From Geobacter sp. OR-1 (GTDB lineage: Bacteria > Desulfobacterota > Desulfuromonadia > Geobacterales > DSM-12255): a DNA stretch of 64,000 bases. The stretch covers positions 1 to 64,000 of the forward strand of contig NZ_BAZF01000010.1 in assembly GCF_000813145.1 (NCBI RefSeq), read 5' to 3'. Below are positions 26,693 to 35,886 of the stretch, piece after piece. Each line of letters starts with the position of its first letter. Positions within the stretch are counted from its first letter, which is position 1. Both the position numbers and the translations under genes were made by a program. The notes below the pieces were generated by a model. That model made no database searches. It had not been told where the DNA came from and saw only the letters and a program-made list of their open reading frames with translations.

Positions 26693-27625
26693 TTACAGTT
26701 TCATGATGTAGGCAAGGGCGTAGTATGGGGGGCGGATGTCCTGAGCAGTGGAACCTGCATTGCTGGTATTGGGAGCATTAGAACCACTAGTCGCATTTGT
26801 ACTTGGTCCTGAAGTGAGACCATAGACTGGTGTAAAATGACTAAAACCCATTGATAAACCTGATGAAGAACCAACTGAGTAATATGTTGCATCCCCTGGA
26901 TAAGCTTGGGTATTAGGGTTTATTGGATCTACAGCTTGGTACGCGATAATATCTATTCGCCCGATGCCTGCACCTATTGCCGCTCGTAAGTCACCTCCAT
27001 CGTCGCCATAACCTTTATGAGTATGGTTCTTAAGATCATGAGCATGTGGCATTGGATGCTGATGCTCAAGGTTCACTGTCCCCGTTGCTGAACCACCCGT
27101 AGCTCCCACTGTATAGCTGTTTCCCGCAGCAACAATAAACTTATCCATCAGGTTGGGGGTGCCATGGGTGCCATCGCAGAGCCACCACCCTTGTGGGAAG
27201 TTGGTGGTTGAGCCGCTCCACATGGTTATAACACCGCGAGGTACGCCGTTGAAGGCATACGGCACGCTGGTCATCTTCTCCCGAGGGGTCATCTCCGGTT
27301 CGCCGTTGATGGTCAGCCCCAGCCAGGTATCGCCGCCGAATTTCTCCAGATCCAGGGGATTGGCCACGTTGGCGCCCAGTTGGGCAGTGAACTTGCCGTT
27401 GGTAATGGCGATGGTCTGGGTTTCGGTCCAGAATGCGATCCCTTCGGTCGCAACGCTGTAGAGGTTGAACACAATACTCTTGGTGTCAGTGACTGGCTGG
27501 CCGGACTTGTCGACCATGGTCCCCTGGTAACTCAGGGTGGTGGGGATACTGGCGGCGAGCGCCGACCCACAGAGCGCCATTAAAAGCGCCAGCGTCAGGG
27601 CAAATCTTGTCATCTGGGTCATCAT
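26693..27625 (-). CDS. Secreted tail-collar-domain protein
   Basis: 310 residues. Signal peptide (FALTLALLMALCGSALA), then a beta-rich N-terminal domain (SYQGTMVDKSGQPVTDTKSI, about 25-125), then a phage tail-collar/microcystin-dependent-protein-type domain (PRGVITMWSGSTTNFPQGWW, LCDGTHGTPNLMDKFIVAAG). A His/Gly-rich stretch follows (EHQHPMPHAHDLKNHTH), and the closing RPPYYALAYIMKL is typical of the family. A signal peptide and no other phage genes argue against a prophage remnant. It is the first gene of an operon with the BNR/Ig protein. The ATG has GGAGG 8 bases upstream. Confidence 0.85.
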   Translation of the reverse strand: MMTQMTRFALTLALLMALCGSALAASIPTTLSYQGTMVDKSGQPVTDTKSIVFNLYSVATEGIAFWTETQTIAITNGKFTAQLGANVANPLDLEKFGGDTWLGLTINGEPEMTPREKMTSVPYAFNGVPRGVITMWSGSTTNFPQGWWLCDGTHGTPNLMDKFIVAAGNSYTVGATGGSATGTVNLEHQHPMPHAHDLKNHTHKGYGDDGGDLRAAIGAGIGRIDIIAYQAVDPINPNTQAYPGDATYYSVGSSSGLSMGFSHFTPVYGLTSGPSTNATSGSNAPNTSNAGSTAQDIRPPYYALAYIMKL

Positions 27626-27988
27626 TGTTGATACCTCCGTGTATGGTTATGATATGCATACGAAAGCGCGAAAACCGGCCGAACGGTTATGCCCGGCATG
27701 GCAACCCCTGGTCCTCTCATGTTGACTTTAACCATGTTGCTTTTCATCTAGGCCACCCGAAAATAACCCAATTTTAAAATATTAATCATGGTTCATCTGC
27801 GCAAAAAGCTTACACCGAGTTACGTGAATCCGCACTGAACTCGTGAAATAACCGGTGGTTACTTCGACTTCTTGACCCGGCGAACTTTCCTGCAGGCTTC
27901 ACTGGAGAGTCAGGTCTGTATAGGAAGGAGCCTTGAAGGACATTTTAGCAAGAGCTTTGCCAAACAGCGTTCCATTTGCGTTAGATTT
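27626..27988. other. 363-bp intergenic region upstream of the collar/BNR operon
   Basis: It must contain the promoter of the minus-strand collar operon and the end of the gene at 27989. I see A/T-rich sequence around 27768-27790 but no convincing -35/-10 pair, sigma-54 site, riboswitch or gene. A plus-strand frame at 27872-28192 is a shadow of the gene at 27989-28333. Confidence 0.4.
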
Positions 27989-28333
27989 TCACATTATCCC
28001 ACGGCCATCCAGAAGGGTCAGGGTGTTGCGGTCGGCATTGAGTTGCAGCGAGACTTTCTGATTGGCGCAGAGTCCCTGCTCCAGAAGCAGTTCCGAAAGC
28101 CGTGCAGGTCTCCCCTCAAGGTCATGAAGATCCGTGCAGACCATGAGATATACCATCCCCGGAGTCGATCTCAGTCCGGCTTCATAGATTGAACCGTTGA
28201 TCTCCATTCGTATCGGGACACGCCCGTTCAAACTATTATCGAGCCGGTGAGGCTCACCTTTGTTGATCCTGATGATCAGTTTGGGAATGCAGTCCGGGTA
28301 GTAGCCGACTCTGCGGATGGTGCCTGTAATCAT
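27989..28333 (-). CDS. Hypothetical protein, 114 residues
   Basis: Start ATG 28333 with GAGG 4 bases upstream. Soluble, no signal peptide, predicted mostly beta: MITGTIRRVGYYPDCIPKL, RVPIRMEINGSIYEAGLRST, MVYLMVCTDLHDLEGRPARL. The phrase YYPDCIPKLIIRINKGEPHRLD looks like a conserved motif but I cannot name the family. It stands alone, with a hairpin upstream (28392-28414). Confidence 0.6.
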   Translation of the reverse strand: MITGTIRRVGYYPDCIPKLIIRINKGEPHRLDNSLNGRVPIRMEINGSIYEAGLRSTPGMVYLMVCTDLHDLEGRPARLSELLLEQGLCANQKVSLQLNADRNTLTLLDGRGIM

Positions 28334-28391
28334 AATTCCTCGCTTTTAAGGACTCATAACGACACTTCAAAAAGTCTCCTTGGAAGTTGTT

Positions 28392-28414
28392 GCAGACTTC
28401 CATGCCAAGTCTGC
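28392..28414. repeat. Perfect 8-bp inverted repeat (hairpin)
   Basis: GCAGACTT, 7-base loop, AAGTCTGC. It lies between the lipoprotein terminator and the start of the gene at 28333. There is no T-run on either side, so it is more likely an operator or RNA element than a terminator. Confidence 0.5.
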
Positions 28415-28496
28415 TAAGGTCCTAAAAGATTCTAAAAAAACAACCAAAGGCACTACACACTTGAAAAGCAGTCTAGCTGCATTGCATCTCATAACC

Positions 28497-28530
28497 AAAA
28501 GCCCTGCGAAACATTGTCCGCAGGGCTTTT
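28497..28530 (-). terminator. Rho-independent terminator after the lipoprotein gene
   Basis: A 12-bp stem AAAAGCCCTGCG / CGCAGGGCTTTT around a 10-base loop, ending in TTTT on the minus strand, just after the stop at 28547. It could also work on the plus strand. Confidence 0.85.
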
Positions 28531-28546
28531 GTGCCGACTGACAGCT

Positions 28547-30958
28547 CTACTTAATACGCGGAACCGTCCGGGTGGACGGAACCGTCTTTCCCGTATCTGT
28601 GGCAGTGTAGGTGGCGGTATTGCCGTCTGCGGATACCGTAATCTTCTGGTTAAAAACGTGAGAAAAGCCCCATTCCCCGTTGGTATCCGTCAACACGTTC
28701 GTTGTAAATGCCCCTGAAGCGGAATCCAGGGTGTAGGTTGCCCACTCAAAGCCGGCCTGCCCGGTTGCATCCCCCTTTGTCTGGGCAATTACGACATGTT
28801 GGTTATCAACGAAAACAATTTCCACAATACCGCCGGTACTGGGGTCCAGACCACCCCAGGCACCGAGCGGCGTTCCGGGCGTGCCACTGAGGAGCGTCAA
28901 GGTGCGAACCGAACCATCCGTTGCATCCGTAAAGGTATACGTCGAACCGTTCACAAGCACCTTGCCGGCCGGGTTCTTGCCGAGAGAGTCGGATAACCCA
29001 GCATGCAAATTCGTGTCGATGGTAACAGCGGTGACCTTGAAATTTCCGGTCTGTGGGTCATAGGAATATGTCCCCTGCTCAACCCCGGGTTGAATACTTG
29101 TATCGCCTGGTGACACAGAAGTCTGGATATGCAGATAGTTCGTAGCATCGATGAAAGTAACAAAAGTTGGGGTAGTAGCAATATTGCTGACCCATGTCTT
29201 TCCTGCCAGGGTTGCCGGCGGGGTACCCGTGGATGGCGGCCCTGAAGAAGTACCGACGACCCTCTGCTGACTTACGGAATCAGCATAAACCACGAAAGTG
29301 CGAGTGTTGAAGGTATAGCCCGACTTCGTTGCGGTCACATTGACTATTCTGCCGGCCGGGACATTGAGTACCAGGTACTTGCCTGTCGCGTCCGTTGCGG
29401 CAGCGCCACTGATGATGTTGTCGCTGCTGTCGAGGTAGTTTACCGGATAGGAGGTCCCGTTTCCGTCAGTGGCGGTAACGACAGCACCGCTGATGTAGCC
29501 GGTATCCTGGTTTGTACTCTCGACCACGCGGCTCCTGATAATCCCCTTGCCGGCGGTATTGCCCCAGGCGCTGAGAGTTGCCGGCTGCCACAATGCATAC
29601 GGACGAGTCGAGGTGTCAGTGTTGGCGTTGTAGTTCATATACCCGGAATAACTGTCCGCGTAGCCGGACTTGGAAAGCTTGATGTAAAACCTGATGCCTG
29701 AAGGGATGTTGGCCAGTGTGAACGAGCCGGCAGTATTGGTCGTCGTGCTGATCTGCGGCGCTAGACCGATCGTCGTGACGGTAACACCGCCGGCGGGAAT
29801 GCCGCTGGCCCCGGAATAGTCGTACACAGTGGCAGTATAGGAGACTGGTGTCGTCGTCGCGAACGATACAGTGAATGTGCCGTGGGAGCCGTCGTTGGGA
29901 TCGTTCCAGGTGCCGCTCATGATCTTTGTTGCCGGGTTATATATGCCGGAAATAGTGTTAGTGCCATTCACAGTGCCGGAGAAGACGAACGTAAGTCCGT
30001 CGGGGCCACCAAGTGTAATCGTGCCGGTGATGGAGGAATTTGTGTTGGAAGTCCCCTGAACATTGCCGGTGGCGTCAACTGCTATAGTGAAGGTACCTGA
30101 GTCGGTGCCGGTGTAGGTACCGTTATAGACTCCCTGAGCAATGGCGATGTCGGCGGTTACGGCGCTCTTCGCATTATTGGCTATTGTGCCCGCACTGGTC
30201 GCGGTTACCGTGGTCGTAGTCGCTGTTCCGGAACCAACAGCGTACTGTGGAGCAGAGACACTCGTGGTGGTCGTGGAGGTGCCGGCTACGAACGCTGACG
30301 GGTCGACGTTGGTAGAGACGGCGGCGGTAACGATATTGGTCAGGTTTGCCAGGGCGACCTGACCACTGTCAGCTGTCCCTGCCGCAGCATCGGCCAATGC
30401 GGTATTTATCGCAGTATCCAGCGTTGCGGGCTGCAGGGCGGCAATCTGGGCTGCTGTAGCACTGTTGCCGGCTGCGCCGAGAGTGCCCGGAGTTAGACCG
30501 ATCTTTTTCTCGACAACAATGACTGCGGTAGCAGCAACGGCACCAATATCCTTGGTAGTCGTTGTCGAAAGCGACCCCTGATCTACCAACCCCCGCAGTA
30601 CCTGGGCACCGTTCACTGCCCTCACCACATAGTCCCCCTTGGCCAGGCCGGTTACGGTGTAGCGGTACGGGTTGGCACCGGTGCCTGCTCCGGTTGCGGT
30701 CACTGTAGCCTTGAGGGCACCGTTCAGGTCCCTCACCTCCACCGTCGGCGTAGTTGTGGCAGCCGCCACCGCCTTGCCGGCCGCATTCCCGGCAGGGAAC
30801 GTTATCGCCCCGGTGATGCTGAAGTTATTGCCACTTGTCTGTGCCCCTCCAGAGGATCCGCCGCCGCACCCCCAGAGCAGAACCACAGGCAGGAGACAGA
30901 CCAGCAGGGTCACCAGCCTCCATACCCCTCTTTGCTTAAGGTACTCTACAGTTCCCAT
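28547..30958 (-). CDS. Large repetitive lipoprotein with carboxypeptidase-regulatory-like domains
   Basis: 803 residues. Lipoprotein signal peptide with lipobox LLWGC followed by GGGSSGG. Next come a carboxypeptidase-regulatory-like segment (FSITGAITFPAGNAAG, about 45-130), Ala/Thr-rich low complexity (130-270), a lipocalin-like beta region (YNGTYTGTDSGTFTIAVD), two more regulatory-like repeats (370-570) and a beta-rich C-terminus with duplicated LAGKTW/LGAWGG-type units. Probably a cell-surface or periplasmic-face lipoprotein. It follows the outer-membrane barrel gene by 24 bp and has a strong AGGAGGG site before ATG 30958. Confidence 0.8.
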   Translation of the reverse strand: MGTVEYLKQRGVWRLVTLLVCLLPVVLLWGCGGGSSGGAQTSGNNFSITGAITFPAGNAAGKAVAAATTTPTVEVRDLNGALKATVTATGAGTGANPYRYTVTGLAKGDYVVRAVNGAQVLRGLVDQGSLSTTTTKDIGAVAATAVIVVEKKIGLTPGTLGAAGNSATAAQIAALQPATLDTAINTALADAAAGTADSGQVALANLTNIVTAAVSTNVDPSAFVAGTSTTTTSVSAPQYAVGSGTATTTTVTATSAGTIANNAKSAVTADIAIAQGVYNGTYTGTDSGTFTIAVDATGNVQGTSNTNSSITGTITLGGPDGLTFVFSGTVNGTNTISGIYNPATKIMSGTWNDPNDGSHGTFTVSFATTTPVSYTATVYDYSGASGIPAGGVTVTTIGLAPQISTTTNTAGSFTLANIPSGIRFYIKLSKSGYADSYSGYMNYNANTDTSTRPYALWQPATLSAWGNTAGKGIIRSRVVESTNQDTGYISGAVVTATDGNGTSYPVNYLDSSDNIISGAAATDATGKYLVLNVPAGRIVNVTATKSGYTFNTRTFVVYADSVSQQRVVGTSSGPPSTGTPPATLAGKTWVSNIATTPTFVTFIDATNYLHIQTSVSPGDTSIQPGVEQGTYSYDPQTGNFKVTAVTIDTNLHAGLSDSLGKNPAGKVLVNGSTYTFTDATDGSVRTLTLLSGTPGTPLGAWGGLDPSTGGIVEIVFVDNQHVVIAQTKGDATGQAGFEWATYTLDSASGAFTTNVLTDTNGEWGFSHVFNQKITVSADGNTATYTATDTGKTVPSTRTVPRIK

Positions 30959-30982
30959 GACACCCTCCTTTTCTCGATAAGG

Positions 30983-31963
30983 TTAAAATGCCCAGTTCAG
31001 GGCCAGCGTTGACTGGATCGATATCACCCGGTTTTCCGGGATGAGCGAATTGCCGGACCGTATCTGGTTGCGGTGCTTGTGGTTGTAATCCACCCGCCCT
31101 ACCAGGGCAAAGTCCTTGCTGAAATTCCAGGCGACCTCACCATCGGCGCCGAAGTCGTACCCTGAATCCAAGTAAGAGGTGAATTCCGTGTTGGGGAGCT
31201 GGCTGTTCTCGATATTGTAGTAGAGCGGCAGCCCGACCCGCACGCCCCCGGCGAAACGCCAGGTAGTGTTCGGGTTGGAGAAGAAGGTGTCGTAGCGGTA
31301 GCCGAGCATGGTGGTGAGACAGCTGAAATCCTCGATTACGGTGGAGAGGTTGGCCTCCGGCCGGAGACCGGGGAAGTCGGCGCCGTTCTTGCCGCTGTTT
31401 ACCCAGTTTGTGTACGTTGTGTAAGGGTTCGGCGTACCGTTGGCATCTTTGTTGTTCTGGCCGATCAGCGTGTTGAAGGCGTCGGTACCAGGGGCGGAGT
31501 GGAAATTGAAGCGGGTAAACCGCATGGTGTAATAGTCGAACCCGAATGTGAGATGATGGCCCGGCGACAGGTGGCGGGCAACAGCGACATTCAGTTCGTT
31601 CCAGGAGATCTTGGAATCATCGGTCTGGATCGTCCCGATGCCGGGATAGTCCCAGCTCTCCCCTGCGGAGTTCGAGCTGAGCGTTGCCGAGGTAACGATA
31701 TAGAGGCCATGTTCCTTGAAGAGCGGAATATACCCACCGGAACGCTGGACCGGGTTGCTGAAGTTGGCTTCCAGCTTGAGATTCTGCCCCCCAACGGAGA
31801 CATGCTCCTCGAATTCGATAAATTCGTTACCCGCCCCGAAGTAGCTGAACGGCTTGTTGTTGAGCTTCCCTTCTTCTGCATAGCCAGTCACTGTTGAAAA
31901 GCACATTAGGGTGATTCCCAGGATGCCGGCCCAAACCCTGCCGGATTTAAACTGCATGTTCAT
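30983..31963 (-). CDS. Outer-membrane beta-barrel protein
   Basis: 326 residues from ATG 31963, which has GGAGG 5 bases upstream; the longer frame to 32071 lacks a site. Signal peptide (VWAGILGITLMCFSTVTGYA), then alternating amphipathic strands with many aromatics (HLTFGFDYYTMRFTRFNFHS, ALVGRVDYNHKHRNQI) and a C-terminal Phe in LALNWAF, the outer-membrane insertion signal. Substrate unknown. Co-transcription with a surface-type lipoprotein suggests an outer-membrane complex. Confidence 0.8.
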   Translation of the reverse strand: MNMQFKSGRVWAGILGITLMCFSTVTGYAEEGKLNNKPFSYFGAGNEFIEFEEHVSVGGQNLKLEANFSNPVQRSGGYIPLFKEHGLYIVTSATLSSNSAGESWDYPGIGTIQTDDSKISWNELNVAVARHLSPGHHLTFGFDYYTMRFTRFNFHSAPGTDAFNTLIGQNNKDANGTPNPYTTYTNWVNSGKNGADFPGLRPEANLSTVIEDFSCLTTMLGYRYDTFFSNPNTTWRFAGGVRVGLPLYYNIENSQLPNTEFTSYLDSGYDFGADGEVAWNFSKDFALVGRVDYNHKHRNQIRSGNSLIPENRVISIQSTLALNWAF

Positions 31964-32072
31964 ATACTCCTCCGGTGTTACTTCATAATTGCGGATTCTC
32001 AATTTTTCCGGATTAACTGCCAATCTGTATGATATGCCGACGCCGGAAGAAAGGGGAACCGGCGCCGGCATA

Positions 32073-32483
32073 TTACGGAAGTGGTGCCACCTGCTCTGTT
32101 ATCAACGGCGGACTGGCTTCTGCCAGCACGCCATCCACCACCTCCCGAACCTTTTCCGCAGTAAACGGTTTTGTGATCACTCCCTTGGCCCCCGACATCA
32201 GGGCCGCGTTTTTCAGCTCCTCTTCGCTGCCGTAACTACTGCAGATGACAATATTCGCCTTTTCGTCGTGCGAGAGGATCTCTATTGATGCCGTGATGCC
32301 ATTTTTCAGCGGCATCACAATGTCCATGATCGTCACGTCCGGAGCATGCTCGCGGTATTTTTCGACCGCCTCGCCTCCGTCTGCTGCTTCGGCAACTACG
32401 GTGTAGCCACTCATCTCCAGAATACTTCGCAACAGGCTGCGGATGAACAGTGCATCGTCTACGATCAATGCCGTACGGCTCAT
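32073..32483 (-). CDS. CheY-like single-domain response regulator
   Basis: 136 residues, receiver domain only: acidic pair in LIVDDALFIR, phospho-acceptor Asp in VTIMDIVMPLKNG, Ser switch residues in VICSSYGSEEE, conserved Lys in GVITKPF. The frame extends to 32492, but ATG 32483 has AGGAG at good spacing. There is no output domain, so it works by protein contact. It precedes the barrel gene by 109 bp on the same strand. Confidence 0.92.
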   Translation of the reverse strand: MSRTALIVDDALFIRSLLRSILEMSGYTVVAEAADGGEAVEKYREHAPDVTIMDIVMPLKNGITASIEILSHDEKANIVICSSYGSEEELKNAALMSGAKGVITKPFTAEKVREVVDGVLAEASPPLITEQVAPLP

Positions 32484-32630
32484 GACAGTCACTCCTGATA
32501 CGTCACTAATTGCTGTTTTTGCAGATTTTGTTCGGAGAGTACCAGAGAGGCGGTTACATATCGGTTACGTATGCAGGGAAAAATAACGGTGTATTAAAAA
32601 ATGTGGGGATTTAATCGTGAGTTTGTTTGA

Positions 32631-35600
32631 TCAGGAGATCGCAGTTCGGTAAAGGGATTCGGTTTTGGGGGAAGGGGAGAGCCCATGCATGGCAAAGGTT
32701 GTTCTGCAGCGGCGATAGATGGCGACTGCCTCGCCACGCAGATCAGCGCTAAGGTAGCACTCGATCAGGTTCTGGTAGAGCTCCTCCGAGATTTCATCAA
32801 TCTCCACCCCTTTGAGCAGGCAATCAATCGCCTCGGCAAGCATCCCCTTCCGCTTCAGCAGGTTGACGACGGCAACCGTGTTGAGGATAAAGCGGCTCTT
32901 CAAGCGAGTTCGATGGGAAAAGGCCCAGGGCTTGTCACCTTCATCCGGAAGGAACTGGCCGCGGTACAAGTCAAGGGCCTTTTTGATCCGGGAGACTGCC
33001 TCTGACTCCTCCTGCCCGCTGGTTAGCTGGGCGCTTTGCAGCAGCTTGTCGAAGGACCACGCATCTGCCCACACCAACCGCCGATCCAGTGAGATCCGCC
33101 CTTCCCGTATCTGGACGGCACTGTCGTTGCCGAGAAGTTCGCGCAGTCGGAACAGTGTGACCTTGACCGAACTCCTTGCCGTGTCGCCATCCGACTCAGG
33201 CCAGAGAAGGTCGGCTATCTGCCCCTCATGGGCTTCCCCACCGTTCAGAGCCACAAGCGCTTTCAGCATCTCCAGCGGTTTTTTCTGAATCTTGCCATGG
33301 AATCGGCACGGCTCTCCGTTCAGATGCAGTTCGAAACGACCCAGGGTATAGATGCTGACCGACCAGGGCCACTCTTCAAACGACTCGGAAGGGGGATAAT
33401 CGGTAAGCCCCCGGAAACGGATCAGCCAGCGGAGATACTCCGGTTCGATTCCAGCTTCCAGCGCCCTGGCGCAAAGATCAGCCATGACGGCCGGCCGCCA
33501 CCAGAACTTGTTGGCAAACCCATGCAACCGCCCGAGAGTGAATGCCCGTTGCAGCGCCGTCAACCCTGTCTCATCGTCAAGCGCGCCAAAGGCAATCCGG
33601 GCTTCTACCAGCAGGCAGAAGAATCGCATGAGGTCGCTACCGAGCCTTTCCGCCAGTTCATACCCTTTGGAAAGCTCCTGCAATGCCTTGTCGGTTTCGC
33701 CCAGTTCGGCCAGGACCTCGGCTACAACCGAGTGGGCAATTGCCTCTGCAGAGAGGAACCCTATCTTGCGGGTCAGGGCAAGCACCAATTCAGCATGCTG
33801 AAGCGGCAGGGCATACTCTCCCCTTATCATCGATTGCCAGGCAAGGCCGAGTCGGTACACGACAACATCGAGATGCCGCATGTCATTGAATTGTCGTGCG
33901 AGACGCTCCTGCAACACCTCTATTGCAGCAGTGTCGTTGTTGCTCAAGGCACAGGAAAAGGCATGGGCAAGGGTCTGGGAGATAATGACGGAGATGCCGC
34001 ACTGGTGCCGGTGAGCTTCGGCCTCCTCGGCAATCCTGATCCCCTCGGCACACCGTCCGGTTACGAAACAGAACAGGACACTCCCCGAGTAGATCGCCTG
34101 CCTGACCAAGTCCGAAACCCCGTCGCTGCGCGAGAGCCTGCCCAAGAAATCATGCATGATCCCGGCTCGCGCGAAATCACCCTTCCAAATGCTATAAACC
34201 CTCAACTTGACACCGGTCATCAACCGCTGATTGATGGGCACCGACTTTTCATTCAGGACGGTAGCGTAGGCGCGCTCATACCAGCAGCCGATCTCCGGAT
34301 GATCGGCCATGGAGTACGACATAACGTTGAAGGTACTTAAGATTACCTGTGTCTCGACCTCGGGTGAGGGAAACGACGGATCAGCAGCGAGTATACCGCG
34401 GAGAAGTTCGTACCATTCTCTCTGGACGCTGTATTCGGCGGTATAGAAGTTGGTATCGGCAGCGGCAGACCATGCGAGAAACATTCCGGGCCGGTCCCCA
34501 TTGCTCCGGTATAAGTTAAGAGCCTTCCTGAAGAGGTCCAGGCTTTCCCATGGGTTTGTATTCGCGAGAGCGGCCCCATGCCAGTAGAGGAGATCGGCGC
34601 TGGCTATCCGAATTTCAAGGGGAATAAGAGCCAGCCATTCGCGCACAGTTTCGCTACGCCCCTGCTTCATAAACGCCTGGGATCGGCAACAGATCAGGGA
34701 TGTCAGTGACTGCCAGTCCTCGACCTTGCCGTACAATTCCGCGGCACTGTTGAAATCGCCTGACTCTTCAAGAAGCTTTGCCGCTCGGGACCTGATCCGC
34801 ACGGTTTCGTGCCGGCCGTACTCTTCTTCACTCTGATTCAGGAGAAACTCCCGGAACAGCTGGTGATACTGGTAAACCGTCTCGCGGGCAGGGTGTCGGG
34901 AAGTGAAGTAATGGCTCCGGGTCATGTCGGCGAGAAACCTGCCGACCCGGCCGTTTCCAGTGAGCTTCTCCGCCAACGGCACGGTCATGTACGGCAGAAA
35001 GGCGGTAGTGAGCAGTAACTCCCGGCGCTCATCATCCATCAGGCTGAACACTTCAGCGCCGAAATAATTGAAAACGCCCTCAGGTGTCCACGCCCCCTCC
35101 ATTCCCAAGTCCGACCCGCCTTTACCGGCATGTTCCAGGATGAGCAGCAATCCCGCGACCCACCCTTCGGCCTTCCGGCTCAGGTCTGTCAAGGACTGCC
35201 GGGATAACCCTTCAGGTTTCTTCTGTCTGATCAATTCAGAGACTTCTGCCTGTGTAAAACGGATATCTTCCCATCCCAGCAATTCGATCCTGCTGTTGGC
35301 CTGCAAACGGGTAAAACGGAGCGGCAAGCTCTCTCTGCTGATTATAATGAAAGATATCCCGTTGGGTATGGCTTCCAGACCGGCATATATGACATCGTGA
35401 AATTGAGGAGAGTCGACATCCTGGTAGTTGTCGAAGACGAGCGCAAACGGGCGGGGGAGACGAGTGAACAGGTTTTCAAAATATCTACGGGAAAAGATTG
35501 GAATAGTGCTGCAATGTTCCGGGGTAAGGAGGGGGAGCGGTTTTCGGTTTCCGGGAGAGACCTTTTTCGATGCCAGCCCCATGTAATAGAAAAACGAGGC

Positions 35601-35825
35601 GATATCGGCATCACCCTGGTCTACCTGGTACCAAAGACTGGGGAGTCCGCGCGACTCCAGGTAGCTGGAGATCAGGGTTGTTTTCCCGGATCCCCCCGGA
35701 GCATTAACCCACAGGATTGGCCGCAAGCAGGCGCCGTCCATCTGGGTAAACAGACGTTCCCTAGGCAAAATACCGGTTATGTCCGGTCTGGTAATCTTGT
35801 TGAGAGCTGTCTGTTCGTATCCCAT
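32631..35825 (-). CDS. MalT/LuxR-like STAND ATPase regulator with C-terminal BTAD domain
   Basis: About 1064 residues. N-terminal STAND/AAA-like ATPase with Walker A NAPGGSGKTTL and Walker B FALVFDNYQDV, a winged-helix region, a long TPR-like superhelix (about 360-800), and a C-terminal winged helix plus bacterial transcriptional activation domain (YTLGRFELHLNGEPCRFHGK, SSVKVTLFRLRELLG). This architecture belongs to ligand-gated one-component activators. The usual C-terminal LuxR HTH is replaced by the OmpR/SARP-type DNA-binding unit near 850-930. It lies downstream of the alpha/beta hydrolase gene (61-bp gap) on the same strand. Confidence 0.85.
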   Translation of the reverse strand: MGYEQTALNKITRPDITGILPRERLFTQMDGACLRPILWVNAPGGSGKTTLISSYLESRGLPSLWYQVDQGDADIASFFYYMGLASKKVSPGNRKPLPLLTPEHCSTIPIFSRRYFENLFTRLPRPFALVFDNYQDVDSPQFHDVIYAGLEAIPNGISFIIISRESLPLRFTRLQANSRIELLGWEDIRFTQAEVSELIRQKKPEGLSRQSLTDLSRKAEGWVAGLLLILEHAGKGGSDLGMEGAWTPEGVFNYFGAEVFSLMDDERRELLLTTAFLPYMTVPLAEKLTGNGRVGRFLADMTRSHYFTSRHPARETVYQYHQLFREFLLNQSEEEYGRHETVRIRSRAAKLLEESGDFNSAAELYGKVEDWQSLTSLICCRSQAFMKQGRSETVREWLALIPLEIRIASADLLYWHGAALANTNPWESLDLFRKALNLYRSNGDRPGMFLAWSAAADTNFYTAEYSVQREWYELLRGILAADPSFPSPEVETQVILSTFNVMSYSMADHPEIGCWYERAYATVLNEKSVPINQRLMTGVKLRVYSIWKGDFARAGIMHDFLGRLSRSDGVSDLVRQAIYSGSVLFCFVTGRCAEGIRIAEEAEAHRHQCGISVIISQTLAHAFSCALSNNDTAAIEVLQERLARQFNDMRHLDVVVYRLGLAWQSMIRGEYALPLQHAELVLALTRKIGFLSAEAIAHSVVAEVLAELGETDKALQELSKGYELAERLGSDLMRFFCLLVEARIAFGALDDETGLTALQRAFTLGRLHGFANKFWWRPAVMADLCARALEAGIEPEYLRWLIRFRGLTDYPPSESFEEWPWSVSIYTLGRFELHLNGEPCRFHGKIQKKPLEMLKALVALNGGEAHEGQIADLLWPESDGDTARSSVKVTLFRLRELLGNDSAVQIREGRISLDRRLVWADAWSFDKLLQSAQLTSGQEESEAVSRIKKALDLYRGQFLPDEGDKPWAFSHRTRLKSRFILNTVAVVNLLKRKGMLAEAIDCLLKGVEIDEISEELYQNLIECYLSADLRGEAVAIYRRCRTTFAMHGLSPSPKTESLYRTAIS

Positions 35826-35886
35826 CAACAGGCTCCAGTCGCAATGGAGTCACTGTGGCAGCGCTATCAGACCTGATGTCTGTTTT

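Noticed and set aside
26693-27625. Prophage remnant suggested by the tail-collar domain
   Set aside because: The protein has a signal peptide, sits with a secreted repeat protein, and no other phage gene, integrase or attachment site is nearby.
27626-32072. c-di-GMP (GEMM) riboswitch upstream of surface-protein operons
   Set aside because: Such riboswitches are common in Geobacter, but I could not find the conserved core on either strand in the upstream regions.
33228-34340. 370-codon plus-strand frame opposite the MalT-like regulator
   Set aside because: Antisense to an intact 1064-residue protein with recognisable domains; no homology or ribosome site.
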